Positions 48,401 to 59,560 of a stretch of 64,000 nucleotides of DNA are shown here, piece after piece. This DNA comes from Dysidea avara (taxonomy: Eukaryota > Porifera > Demospongiae > Dictyoceratida > Dysideidae). The position numbers and the translations under genes were made by a program. The notes below the pieces were generated by a model, which was not told the DNA's origin, made no database searches, and saw nothing but the letters and a program-made list of their open reading frames with translations. The stretch is from assembly GCF_963678975.1 (NCBI RefSeq), contig NC_089276.1, positions 21,021,226 through 21,085,225 of the forward strand. The letters are read 5' to 3'. How positions within the stretch are numbered: position 1 is the first letter of the stretch; each line of letters starts with the position of its first letter.

Positions 48401-50311
48401 AATGTGCTAATATAACAGAAATATGTGCCTGGCTGGAAGTGGAAGGTTAGTGTTTATTGGATGACCCCGTTATGTAATGTAGCTAAATGCTCTTGCAGGA
48501 ATATCCGTTGTTCTGCAACCAAACTCCGGAACATTTAGAGTGGGAAGCATAAATATCAGTACACTACACTTCTCTGTTGTAGAGATGGGTCCGACATTCT
48601 ATCAATGGGAGAAGTATCAGTTATTTAATAATAGTTGGATAAAGCCTTCCAGTCGAGCAGTTAATACCACATCGCCTAGCTTGGTGTTTAGTGTAATCAC
48701 TGAAGAAGATGAAGATGTCTATCGTTGTGTTGTTACTAATGCAAATGGTGATACAGTGGTGTCAGAAAATGCTACTATTTCTGTATTTGGTAAGACATTT
48801 GCAAAGATCTTAACTGTTAAATGATAGTGACTATGACAGATTGTATGCACTGGTTAAAATCATATGCAGCAGTATATACAAGTATAGGAATTTTAATTTC
48901 CCATAGGAGTCATCATACAGTACAATAGTACTGTACAAGTACACAAAAAACTTTGGAATTTTCAACTAGAGTAGGGATCATAGCACATCGATAAAAAGTA
49001 TCGAAACAAGCTGGAGTAGTGCAAGATATTAAATCACAGTAAACAATAAGAAGTGTCATGTCCCTACTGTGCATTTCCATTATGGTATCTTGAGCACAGT
49101 AGGGATATAACACTTCTTATTGTTTTACTGTGATTTAATATCGTACACTACTCCAGCTTGTTTCAATGCCTTTTCTCGATGTGCTATGGTCCTTACTCTA
49201 GTTGAAACCTCTAATTTTTGTGCACTTGTAATGAAACAGGAGAAGTTGCCTATACACCTTCAACTATACAGTGAATGTTTTAATCCTTACTTCAGTCCTA
49301 TAGCTTGTCAAACATTGTATACAGCCTTGACTAAAGTGGTTTGTAATGTAATCGTGACTGATGAACCCCATTAAAGGATCAAATTGAGCCAGACATATAT
49401 ATATTGATTAACAAATTACTGAAAGTGAAGTAGCTACACTGTAGTTAGCTTCATTTTCAGCTATATTCTTCCCATTATACAGCATAACAAACAAAGAATG
49501 ATATGAGAAACACCTCAGCAATGAAGCAATCCAGTGACTAAGGAAATTACATACAGTTTCCATTATAAACACAATGCTCACCACCAGAAAGCCATTATAC
49601 ACACTACTGTGAATCAACACCTATGCAGTAGCAGAAAAAAGAATTTGGACACAAAAGAGGATAAAGGTAAATCCATGAGGCATCCATTGTAGCTGCTGCA
49701 GTAGGCAAAAGCTCACAGTTTGTGCCTAAGCAACGGTGAACAGTGAAGAAATCAAGCCTGTAGCATTACCCATAGTTGAGGTATGCTTGGCTGAAAACAT
49801 AAGTTAGTTAGACAGTTATACTTAGCCTATGAGCTCATGTGACATATTCACCAAACGTTAAGTTACCAAGTAGTATTTAAAAGTACTACAAATTATGCAT
49901 GCATATTCTTTGCTTTGTAAAATATGCAGGTTAGTAAAATTTTCAAAGTGAAAATATTTGAGGGAGTCAACACATAAAGTAGTCACACATATAAATGTTG
50001 TACAGTGATTAGTACCTACTGTATGTATGTACATCTAGATCCTCCTAAGCCAAGAAAACATCCCAACTATACTTCATATCATGTTAGTATTGATTCACTG
50101 GTGACACTGAATTGTACAGCAGATGGATATCCCACTCCAACCATAACATGGTATAAAGATGGCATATCAATTGCAGAACCTGAAACAGCCTATTCTGCAA
50201 TAACCATTAAAACTGATCTTGTGAATGTTACAGAGTATAAGTGTATAGCTACAAATGTTGCAGGAGATATGAAGTACAATGCAGAAGTTAATATCACTGT
50301 GAATATTGAAA
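45193..50311 (+). CDS. Multi-immunoglobulin-domain protein, partial, with decayed modules
   Basis: Nine exons, one Ig-like domain each and all phase 1-1, run in the plus direction: 45193-45459, 45531-45809, a frameshifted module ending 46822, 46882-47151, a frameshifted module at about 47207-47481, 47792-48085, 48152-48445, 48499-48789 and 50039-50311. Most contain the late Y-x-C motif and an LxI/LxV strand before it. The signal peptide and the C-terminal or membrane exons are not seen, so the gene is longer or broken. Such arrays usually serve adhesion or recognition at the cell surface. Two modules with frameshifts mean that either they are skipped or the gene is a pseudogene. Confidence 0.65.
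45531..45809 (+). CDS. Ig module 2 exon
   Basis: A 279-nt exon with LRCEANG, YNWERQ and YYRCVAINNNG. The donor is a weak GTACAA. It carries N-x-S/T sites. Confidence 0.75.
46557..46822 (+). pseudogene. Ig module 3, frameshifted
   Basis: The first half reads in one frame (ATGYSVQYEW), the second half (GSFPNKVTG to YTCVARNEGG) in another. The shift is near 46673-46680, and an earlier break lies near 46600. The first cysteine is replaced (FTYSATG). The second half is nearly the same as module 1, so it is a decayed duplicate. Confidence 0.7.
46882..47151 (+). CDS. Ig module 4 exon, first cysteine missing
   Basis: A 270-nt open exon with YQWRRS and YWCEVRNEYG. The first-cysteine position reads FFARTKG, so the usual disulphide cannot form. 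Confidence 0.7.
47207..47481 (+). pseudogene. Ig module 5, frameshifted, core tryptophan lost
   Basis: LRCAAIG is in frame, then the core tryptophan codon is AGG (Arg), and an extra G in a GGGG run near 47327-47330 shifts frame. The rest (NTDTITI, CRCVATNASG) continues in the second frame to a GTATGT donor. An assembly error in the G-run could mimic the shift, but not the lost tryptophan. Confidence 0.7.
47792..48085 (+). CDS. Ig module 6 exon
   Basis: A 294-nt exon with FTCKVKSS, ITWKKH and YYCIAQNKFG. Acceptor TTACAG, donor GTAATT. Confidence 0.8.
48152..48445 (+). CDS. Ig module 7 exon
   Basis: A 294-nt exon with LKCLAF, YAWKRM and WYCCLASNEC. Extra cysteines (CC, NEC, EIC) suggest an additional disulphide. 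Confidence 0.8.
48499..48789 (+). CDS. Ig module 8 exon, first cysteine missing
   Basis: A 291-nt exon with YQWEKY and YRCVVTNANG. The first-cysteine strand reads LHFSVVEMG, without cysteine. Confidence 0.75.
48934..49230. mobile_element. Palindromic mariner-type MITE, 297 bp
   Basis: The arms CAAGTACAC and its counterpart pair along almost the full length around a centre near 49078 (CATTTCCATTATGG). TA is present at each outer end, fitting a TA target. It lies in the intron between Ig modules 8 and 9. Confidence 0.75.
50039..50311 (+). CDS. Ig module 9 exon (I-set/C2-like)
   Basis: A 273-nt exon with LNCTADGYPTPTITWYKDG and YKCIATNVAG, the most canonical of the set. It ends in phase 1, so at least one more exon should follow, but none is seen downstream before 52 kb. 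Confidence 0.8.
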
Positions 50312-50339
50312 GTATGCGTGTATTTGTAGTATTATAAAG

Positions 50340-52550
50340 TCACAACCATTTAATTAAAGTATATAAATAATCAGCAACAGAGTATCCCACACATCCAATT
50401 GAAAATTATTTGGTATATTGCAACAAGCCATGGTTAAAACAACTGCAATAGAGTAGTCATTATTAAAAACATACTCTAATAGTACAGTCAGGTAAGACAA
50501 TCCAAACTGTTGTACTTGATAAACTCTTTAATATAGTTAACAGGGGAAGAAGAGACACCGTTATTTAGGTGGGGAGGGGGGCTTGGGTGTAGCTAGGTTT
50601 ATCTAAGGGATGACATGTCTTTTGCACACTAGCATGCCAATTTTGGGGGGGGGGGGGGGGGTCTGTGGGAATTTTGAAAATTATGCCCTCAGAGATTGAA
50701 TGAATTTATCCGAATTCTATTAATATTAGTTTGACTGTCATTTAGCAATCTTGAGGTATTTATATTATCAATTATTATCCAGTGTACCTATAAAGGGGTC
50801 TGGGGCATGCCACCCTCCCTCCAGGAAATTTTAGAGATTTAGACTCTCAAAATTGAATCTGAGATTAATTTTAGCAGTCATCTTTAATATTATATGTGTT
50901 GACTGTTGTAATAGGGTAACTGCTCTATTAGGGTATATTGACCTTAATTCAAATAGAATCCAATTGATTCACTGGGATTGCGGGTAGCTAAAGCATTTTA
51001 TAGTTTGGTGTAATACAATCAGCACAATTGTTCAATGACAGCTATAGATAATTTTAGTGGGGGCTAAGCCTCTCCATAATCTTTTTGACAAGGGATACAG
51101 CCCCTCTTTCCCCTTCTCTGCCACCCCTGATAGCTAATAGTTTTAAGGGAATATTGAAAAGATTAATGAAAAGTTTTTTTTTCAGCTTTTGATTCAGAAT
51201 GTTTCATGCAAGGTAATTAATTTCCTGTGTTTGTAACTGCAAATAAAGTAACAATTTTCAATATTAGTTCCAGCAATTCATCTACAAAATACGTAATAGT
51301 ACATAACTAACTCTCCTTCATGGTTAACTGCTACACATGACATTAGTAGTGTAATGAATGTAGATTGATTGATAAGGCCACGCAAAGTTAATTATATATT
51401 TCTGGTCCTACCAATTTCCCAAAATTGACCAGGTGACCAGATTGATTTTATTTTTGCAACTTTTTCATGTGGTACACTACATTTTGACATAGCAGTACAT
51501 GGAATTACAGAGAAAAACAAAGTAATGCATAAAGTTACTGCATCTTTATAAGAAAAGGGTGTTTACAAGACATGAAAACCTTTCAACAGATATAAAATGT
51601 GACCGGGCCTGCGAAAACAGGGCATGTGGGCACAAACTACACCCAATAACTCTACAGGTGATATCTTAGTACTGGAAAAGTATATTTCCATTCTGTAACT
51701 TGCATCATGATGCCAATTAAATGCTTACTACAAGCTGAAAATTGCAATGCCATAGCATAATGGTACAAAAAGTTATGAGTGATGAAAGTGTGAAAAAGTA
51801 GGCAAAAATCATGTGCCCACATGCCCTATTATCGCAGGCCCGGTCACAAATATTACAAAGTATTGTATGGTGATTGTGCAATCCAGTCAGCAAAAATGAC
51901 CAGGAAGGGAACCAGAAACATATAATTAACTTTTCATGGCTAGGGACCCGCCGATTATGTTGGCATAATAGGTGCCTGAAAGCATTGAGCATAATAGGCA
52001 GGAAACTTGTGCAATGCTATAAATTCTTGCTTATCAAAATACATAACCAACAAAAAGATCGATATACTCTAATAGAACAGTCAGTAACTCTAATAAAGAT
52101 TATCAGGTAGCTGACTGTTCTATTAGAGTATATCGATCTTTTCTGTTACATGCATTTTGACAAGCAAGGATTTACAGTCTGTGCTTCAACCACTTACTGC
52201 TTTTCCATAAAATGCAAAGTTATTAGAAATACATGGGAACTGAGGTAAAAATATTGAGCATAATTTGAGCATAATAGGTAAATATTGAGCATTAATTTAA
52301 GTATAATAGGTAAATTTTTGAGCAGTGCAGCATAGCATAATACAGGGGCGGATCCAGGAGCTGGCAAGGGGAGGGGCACAAACAGGCTCAGTTATAGGTG
52401 GTTGGGGAGAGCCAGATTCTCTTGTTAGTTGCTGCATTTTGAAGCAGCAAATAATCACCTCTTAGTAGTGTCTCACAGTTGATTTTTGCCATTCTGGCCT
52501 TTTTGGATGGTTGTGAAGTCTTAAAAGCTATTTAAAAGGCTCTGAATATC
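50340..52550. other. Non-coding stretch rich in dispersed motifs and repeats
   Basis: It holds the dispersed motif at about 50445-50490, 50905-50945 and, as a facing pair, 52062-52140. A G-run lies at 50643-50661, the ATTATGC repeat at 51985-52335, and a CAGGGGCGGATCCAG start at about 52343. No C-terminal Ig exon and no minus-strand lipase exon is recognised. Confidence 0.5.
51598..51848. mobile_element. 251-bp palindromic MITE, TGTGACCGGGCC ends
   Basis: TGTGACCGGGCCTGCGAAAA and GCAGGCCCGGTCACA face each other, with a second paired block GGGCATGTGGGCACA. A related end (CCGGTCACAT) occurs at 28709-28718, and the ends of 4977-5589 are similar. No clear TSD. Confidence 0.75.
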
Positions 52551-52559
52551 TTTTTAATA

Positions 52560-53842
52560 GACCTTATTCATTTAGAACAGTAAGCGCCCTCTAATGCCAT
52601 GTAAAGCCATACAAGGGTCCAAATTCACCATGACGATAGTGTTTTGGACGCCATTTTGACTTCTAAAACTGGGCAAGCACGACCGTTGCTATCATGTTAC
52701 CATAGTTATGATTATGATTATGATTATGATTATGATTACTGAAAACACAGTTACAAACTGATATGTTCAGGTAAGGAAAAAACATTACAAATCACATAGA
52801 TGAGAGTCAGTTATAATTTATCTAAAAATACTTGTAGAGATTGGGATTCTATTGTGTCAGTTGGTAAATTGTTCCAATCGCGGATAGATTTGGGGTAATA
52901 GCTGAATTTATAATGATCTGTTCTAGCAAACGGAATCTCAAAATGGAAGGGGTGGTGGTGGCGGGTGGGATATGTGGTGTTGGTGAAATAATTTGGGACT
53001 GTTAAGACTGATGAGGAGTAAACAATGTTGTAGAATACTTTTAATCTAGTCACGTATCGTCGGTGTTGAAGTGATGGCCATTGTAGATCTGCTAACATAG
53101 ATGTAACACTACTGTTATATCGGTAGTCTGACTTGACCCAACGAGCAGCACGTCGTTGTACCATTTCTATACTTTGTATCTCCTTCTGCAAGTAGGGGTC
53201 CCATACTGCCGATCCATACTCCAACAGTGGTCTCACTATACTGGTGTAGGCTAAACATTTAGTTTCTGCAGAACATCTATAAAGGTTACGTTTAACAAAG
53301 TTTAGCATCCTTGTTGCTTTAGAGATAACTTGATTGATATGAGGTGTAAATGACATTTTTGAGTCTAAGAGAATTCCTAAATAAGGGTGTTGGGTAACTC
53401 GCTGCAAAAAGTAATTTCTGATAGTATAGTTGAAAGTAGAGGAGGATGTTAGTCTACTACAGGTAAGTACCACACACTTGGAAGTGTTTAATTCCATTAA
53501 CCAAGTTTCAGTCCACTTTAATATAATGTTGAGGTCATGTTGTAATAATAATTGATCTTGCTGACTATTGATAGTTCGATATAATATGCAATCATCTGCA
53601 AAAAGTTTCAAATGGGATGAGATGCCACACTTGATGTCATTAATGTAGAGCAAAAACATCAATGGGCCAAGAACAGTTCCTTGGGGAACACCTGACTGAA
53701 CTTGTTATGGTACTGCAAATGGCGAATTTGGCGGAGAATTGCGATGTTACCATGGTTTAGATACTGCAAATGGTGAACATTGGCGGACAACTCCTTCACA
53801 ACGGGTTATAAGTGCTACGAAATTAATTCAGTGAATAAGGTC
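52560..53842. mobile_element. TA-flanked inverted-repeat element interrupted by a LINE
   Basis: The ends GACCTTATTCA and TGAATAAGGTC are inverted and flanked by TA on both sides (52558-52559 and 53843-53844). The LINE fragment 52708-53704 occupies most of the inside. Confidence 0.55.
52811..53704 (-). pseudogene. 5'-truncated LINE reverse transcriptase (CR1/Jockey/L2 type)
   Basis: The minus-strand frame opens with VQSGVPQGTVLGPL at about 53701, then LLYINDI, the catalytic FADDC motif, the thumb (FLQRV...YLGILLD), RPLLEYGSAVWDP, QRRAARWV and the C-terminal WNNLP-type end. The stop is near 52811. Upstream of QVQSG a TAA follows and endonuclease and fingers are absent, so it is 5'-truncated. 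A (TTATGA)n tract at 52704-52740 is its tail. About 290 codons remain open, which implies a recent insertion. Confidence 0.85.
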
Positions 53843-54021
53843 TATAGCGATGCGATAATTAATTCTAAAGGCGCTTAGTACGCACGACGGTGCTGGGTGG
53901 CAATTTACAGCTAGTTTGACTGGTGTGCTTTGGTTTCAGGTGAATTTGTAATTTATGCTAGTAATCTGTGAAATTGTGGAGAGTAAAGATGGGACACAAA
54001 GCAGTTAATACTGTAATGTAC

Positions 54022-55430
54022 CCTTCCATAGTGTAATAAATTTCCAGCCTTGAGGTAGTCATACCGGTGAAATTTTTCAGTATAAACTTGCTATAGCGCA
54101 TCATAATTAAATCATGGTATTGTATAGGTTTGACCTTACCCTTGCAAAATGTACTATGTTCTTCTCTGAAGTACCAGCAGGTAAATGTGATAGATAAACT
54201 GGCAGACGAGTCTATAGGGACAGGTACAATCATCATACAGTGTCGATGTATATACCTTATTAAGCTGTTTGTCATCAAATCCTGTAATCAAAAACAAAAT
54301 GTTTCTGCACACTTCATCAATCACTGGTTTGGGGCACACTTGGGATGCTATGAAGTTGGTGAACTCATTACTGGGAAGAAATTCTGTTCCTCCAATCAAG
54401 TTGAAGAAACGCTACACACAAGAAAAGACAGTGGTTATATGAGTAAATGCTGCCACATATATACTCATATAGTGACTTACAATAAACACTTCGTTGTATA
54501 CAAACTTTGATAAGGGACGAAGTGCCCCTTGGAGATTTGACATTCTTGCCACTGGTGCTAGGGCAATGAATAGTTTCACTTTGTCTGCCAGTTCTGGTTG
54601 TGTGGAGAACCCTGCAAATCCCATCATAGTTCCTTGAGAATAACCAACATATACCAGTTTCTCTTGTGCTGTTTCTTGTAGGACATAATTCAACATTGCA
54701 GGAAGATCATACTTGGCGTGCTCATCAAACCTGTAGTAATTTTATGAGATCATGTGATCAGGATAACTATGTACTTACGAGAAATCCCAGAACTCCTTGT
54801 CAGAGGGAGATAGCCGGGTGTGGTTTCTTGAGTAAGTGTTACCGCGAACGTTACCCATCCATACATCAAATCCTGCATCAGCTAAAATGAACCCTAAGCT
54901 CTGATTGGCTAAGTTGATAACCCATTCAGCACTTGAACATACAAGGCCATGTTGTAGGAAGACAACCGGCTTCTGAACTGCCCCTAATAATATTAATATA
55001 GAATTTCTCACACATGTATATAATGTCCCTTCACATACCGAGACTGCTATTATCTCCATGAGGAATTCTATGTATTGTCAATATATAACCATCTTGTGTA
55101 GTGACTTGATGTGTTTCAGCTGGGTATCCTTTACTAGTGATCAATTCCACCTATTAATATGTAATGGCCACTCCAGCACAACACTGTTGTTGACTACTCA
55201 CCGTATCTCTGTTTAAGTCGGGATCTACCTCTGTATTGATTGCTATAAAAATATAGCATACATCTTTCAATTGCACAGATAATGAGCTACGCATGCACAA
55301 CAACTGGAAATAACTAAGTTTTATATGCAGCACAAATCAGTATACATGCAAACATGATGGTAAACATGTACAACGTACCATGTACATTAGAAGTGACAAC
55401 CAATAGCAGTACAACCACAGTGACTATCAT
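54022..55430 (-). CDS. Acid lipase (lysosomal/gastric lipase family), C-terminus not found
   Basis: Eight minus-strand exons: 55430-55379, 55242-55202, 55150-55039, 54983-54779, 54730-54481, 54411-54256, 54211-54140 and 54090-54022. Phases match throughout and give about 319 residues. Exon 1 is a signal peptide ([18 protein letters not shown]). Exon 3 has [17 protein letters not shown], exon 4 FLQHGL and [14 protein letters not shown], exon 5 the nucleophile elbow GYSQGT, exon 7 [13 protein letters not shown], and exon 8 [13 protein letters not shown]. The family hydrolyses cholesteryl esters and triglycerides. The family is usually about 400 residues; the last 75-80, with the catalytic Asp and His, are missing here. 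Introns are short (about 45-140 bp). Confidence 0.9.
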
Positions 55431-55569
55431 TGTTGTAATATTCTCTTCACCAAATCTTTCTTTAACTTCAACTAATAAACAGCTACATAATATGATGTGC
55501 ATTTATACACAACACACAGGAAGGCAGTGTCCTGATGTAACTTCCTATCAATTTTCCTTATAAGATCTA

Positions 55570-57830
55570 CACTCTTGCTCTCTACAGCTGCAGCACATAT
55601 GCTATTATGACCTAGTGTCATGTCATCGCGTGGTCACAGAAAATTTTACTGTTTTGGTATGTACGTAACTATTAACAGATGGGTTTACATATAAATTTAA
55701 ATTAGTTATCACAAAATTATATGTAGAGCAGCATCTGTTAAACCCATTAGAAAAATTGTGCTCATTATCACATAACTCTGCACAGTTGCTTATTATACTT
55801 TTACATGATACGAGACATGATTTAGATAGTTGTAGTTGAACATTTCATGTGACATACTGAGAGTAGTCTGAAGTGATTTTAAGTAGGGCTAAATAAAGTT
55901 ATTTTAAACATGTGCATAATGTAACTATGTTTGAAGTTGTAGGTTCTTCAGGGTCACCGTTTTGCAACTACACTGTACATTGCATACAACCAAGTAACAA
56001 TACTATGATAGCTACTATTGAAAAAGTTGTGTTCGCAGGTAAAATGGAATGTTACATTTAGTTTACATGATTAGTTTTTATTCTCCATAATATCATCATT
56101 TTTAATTGTTTGCTTTTGATGTCAACAAGTATATCATCCATCCATTAAACAGGTGGAGGATGATACATAATTTGCTAAGTAGACTTATTATGGCTTAATA
56201 TCTTCTAAAACCATGACCTAGGTTTTCATCATTAGCAGGTCCCTGATAACTGTACATTGTGTTTAATCACTAGCCAAACTGTTACTAGCCATGTTACACA
56301 TTACAACTGTTCATGTTTAGTACTAGCCAAACTGTTACTAGCCATGTTACACATTACAACTGTTCATGTTTAGTACTAGCCAAACTATTACTAGCCAAAA
56401 CTATTACTAGCCAACCAGAACTTATTCTTATGTATCCAGTTAATCACTGTATTACTAATAGTACAACTGTGAATTACTTGTTGATACTGTTATTATAATA
56501 GTAGAGTGTTGTGTTTTGTTATTGTCATTTTAGCTTTGTATATGCATCTAAGGGCTGTGCCCTAGACCCCCACTGCTGTGATTGCCTGTCATGTCAGAGT
56601 AGACCTCCTTGAGGAATCCTTCTTACAACCCTACATTTGTGTTACTGCGTGATAAAGTCCCCACATTATATTATCAAAGCTATTTTGTTAATTATGACAT
56701 CACATTTCACCAATGGATAAGGTCCAATAGGCTATCAGTATTGTTTAACGTTTGGTCAAAAGTGAGTTACAAAAGCAATTACAGTAAAAAAATTCAGGTT
56801 TCTGTGCCCCATTACAAAGCTTATGATAAGAATTCTCTGTTGTCCTGCCACAATGTCCTGGCAAACCAAAATTGATTGGACATGTGGAAGATGGATGCCC
56901 AATATGTCCACTGTAGCATAGCAAATGAACATTATAGTGGTAAGATGTCACATGCCTTACTGCAGCTGTTATGTGGTTACAGTACACTAGAGGATTGGCA
57001 ATAGTACATTTGTGGTCAATCCCTTTTGTCGTAAGAATGTATACTATCTCCTGGCAATCAAGTGACTGCTATTGCTGATAGCATGCCAGCCAGCCCTTAG
57101 GCTCCTTCCTTGTACTTTGATGGGACACTGTGTCCGGACAAATTGCATTATGGTCAGACATCTATACAATTTGACCAGATTTTGTCCGGTGTCCAGATGT
57201 TATCATAAGCTCTGCATTAAAACAAAGTCAAATTCTTTGTATAACTAGTTAGTCACTTATTATATCCTTTAAAGTTTGCACAATTAAGGTACATAGTAAA
57301 GTATTGGTATGTCATATCTAATGAGTCTAAGGTTATTGGTAATAATCAATCCATGTAGTAGCTAATAGCTAAGTTTAAAAAAATATAGCAATATCCCACC
57401 ACATGACACTTGATTAACATGACACGTCAGAAAATGAATTAAGTGATATCTAGCTAGACTAATTAATCAAATTGCATTCCAAATTCTGCTAGCTCCATTC
57501 CATTGAAAAACAATTTCTTATTGCAAATATTTAATGTGAACTTAGTGCGCATATGATTCATTTCATTACTGCAGTTACAGAATTTTAGATGGAAAATACA
57601 GTAGTGTGTATAGTGCGGCAATCAAGCAAGTTGATTTTCCATAAAAATAATAAATGTAAACAGAAAATAAAGTTTTTCATTAAGAGAAAGTATCAGTTAA
57701 TCAGATGAAATTTCTGTGTAGTTTCCAATTGCCATCACATTCAGCTAATCAAAACAGGTGATAATTTGTACCCTGCCTGCACTTTCACCAGTGAGTCATG
57801 GTACAGCCTCACGTAAGTTACTAGTCCTGC
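55570..57830. repeat. Segmental duplication, copy 1 (direct)
   Basis: Collinear stretches recur at about 59560-61600: AGAGCAGCATCTGTTAAACC (55726 and 59728), ACAGGTGGAGGATGATA (56151 and 60460), TTAGCAGGTCCCTGAT (56233 and 60539), TTATGACATCACATTT (56692 and 60708) and GGTGATAATTTGTACCCT (57757, with variant 61560). No gene is recognised in either copy. Confidence 0.65.
56270..56411. repeat. About 60-bp tandem repeat
   Basis: Two full units and a degenerate third share ACTAGCCAAACTGTTACTAG, then CCATGTTACACATTACAAC and TGTTCATGTTTAGT. The duplicate region near 60560 does not contain it. Confidence 0.85.
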
Positions 57831-59560
57831 CTCAGGAGGATTTGCCTGCACTAATTCATAGCACCTGAGTAGTCACACCCTGTGCTGGTTCATGGGTTGG
57901 CTTAATTGTGCTAGCACGGTAGCTGAAGGCCTTGTTTTTGCTTTTTTGTGCACAAATGCATTTGGCTATTTATAAGGATGAGTCTATATTTTGCTTTTTT
58001 CCACATATTTTTTCTTTCCAGAAATTCTTTTTTATCTGAACTGTTTTGCTGAATATAATTTGCTCAACATTTACCTATATTGCTGAGGATTAATGAATAT
58101 TTATTCAAAGCTCACAAGCATCTGTGACCATTTTATTAGAGTATTTCATAACTTTATTAGAGCATGTATCTCAATCTCTTTCATGCATGATGTGCTAAGT
58201 AGCTGTTCAACAGTATCCACTTTTCAACCCACCTATATCTGCCAGCAATTTGCTCATTGCTTTTACCATCCTATTTTTCTAAATAATATTATTTTGCTGG
58301 CAAAATGGGCTCTTTCCCACTAAGAAAGTAGCTAAATACCAGTGGTTTAGATAGTCTTTGCAAGAAAGTGTATTATGCCCCCTATTATGTAAGTGTTTCT
58401 AATGAATAAAAGAATCAGATCTAAAAAGGGACTCCGTTCTATGAATTATAGTTTTCGAACTGTACTGTGCACCTGTGAAGGTTAAGTTGCTTCTTGTAGA
58501 TACTGTGAGTGAGTTAGACTATACTGCTTTCGTCATGTTCACTTTAATAGGATCTTGCCTGCAAACGTTTCATTGAAGTGCAGCCCAGGTATTTGTTGTA
58601 GTGGTTAAAGAATTTTTGTAAGAATACATGATAAAAAATGCATGTTGAATATGGCATGATGGGTGTGTGAGATATAACTGCTTTATTGGGAATAACCATA
58701 GGTGGCTCCAGGATTTTTGGCGACTGATTTCTGATCAAAAGCACAACTAGATTTTAGGTGAAGACAAAAAAAAAGGTCAACACCTCCTAAGAATGGCTAT
58801 TCTCCACTAAATAAAATTTTTATCACTGCTAAAGCACATAAAAATCTTTATTCACAACTTCATAGTTTGCTACACTACTTCTCTGAATACTGTGACTGCT
58901 ATACAGCTGTGTTAGAGTGACTGACTGCACTATTAGAATATCTCGATCTAAACATGACCGGTTTCCGGAAACCTCAGAAACCCCCCTGAAGCCATCCCTG
59001 AATAACATGTTACTAGCGGTTTGAAGATGACAACAGATATGGCAATAGCTGTCCATCTTGTATGTATGCGGTCACAAATACAATTACATGAGGAATGCAC
59101 AACAGCATCTGTTAGATCCATTAGGCAGCTGGACATACTCATTACCTGTACAGCTTCTTCAGTATAGAAATGATACCTCTGATTCTTTTAATACCTATTC
59201 ATATAGAGAAGATCAGAAGACAGCAAATTGTTAACACATGCACATTGCACTGTGAAGTTATCTATGTACAGTTTTTATCTGTATAGGCTCTAGACTTCAA
59301 TGTTGAAGAGCTGCACAGGTCTATACTGTTGTGTTATAATAAAAATACAGAATAATATGCTACCAAGCATGCTATACCTACTGTATATTCAGCAGGTTGC
59401 ATTATATACAATGTACCAAAAAAGTCAAAGTTTACATAAACAATCACAATTGATTTTTTTAATGGTCTACTATTGGCATCAACAAGTGTCAGAAGACCAT
59501 TAGACAGATGGAGGATATTATATAGTTTCCTGTGTAGTTTTAATTATTAGTATACTTTTT
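57830..59560. other. Non-coding stretch between duplicated segments
   Basis: It contains the dispersed motif at about 58125-58170 and 58915-58950, and an inverted-repeat element roughly 58685-59003 with ends GGTGGCTCCAGGATTTTTGG and CCCTGAAGCCATCCCTG, a diverged member of the CAGGGGCGGATCCAG family. Confidence 0.5.
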
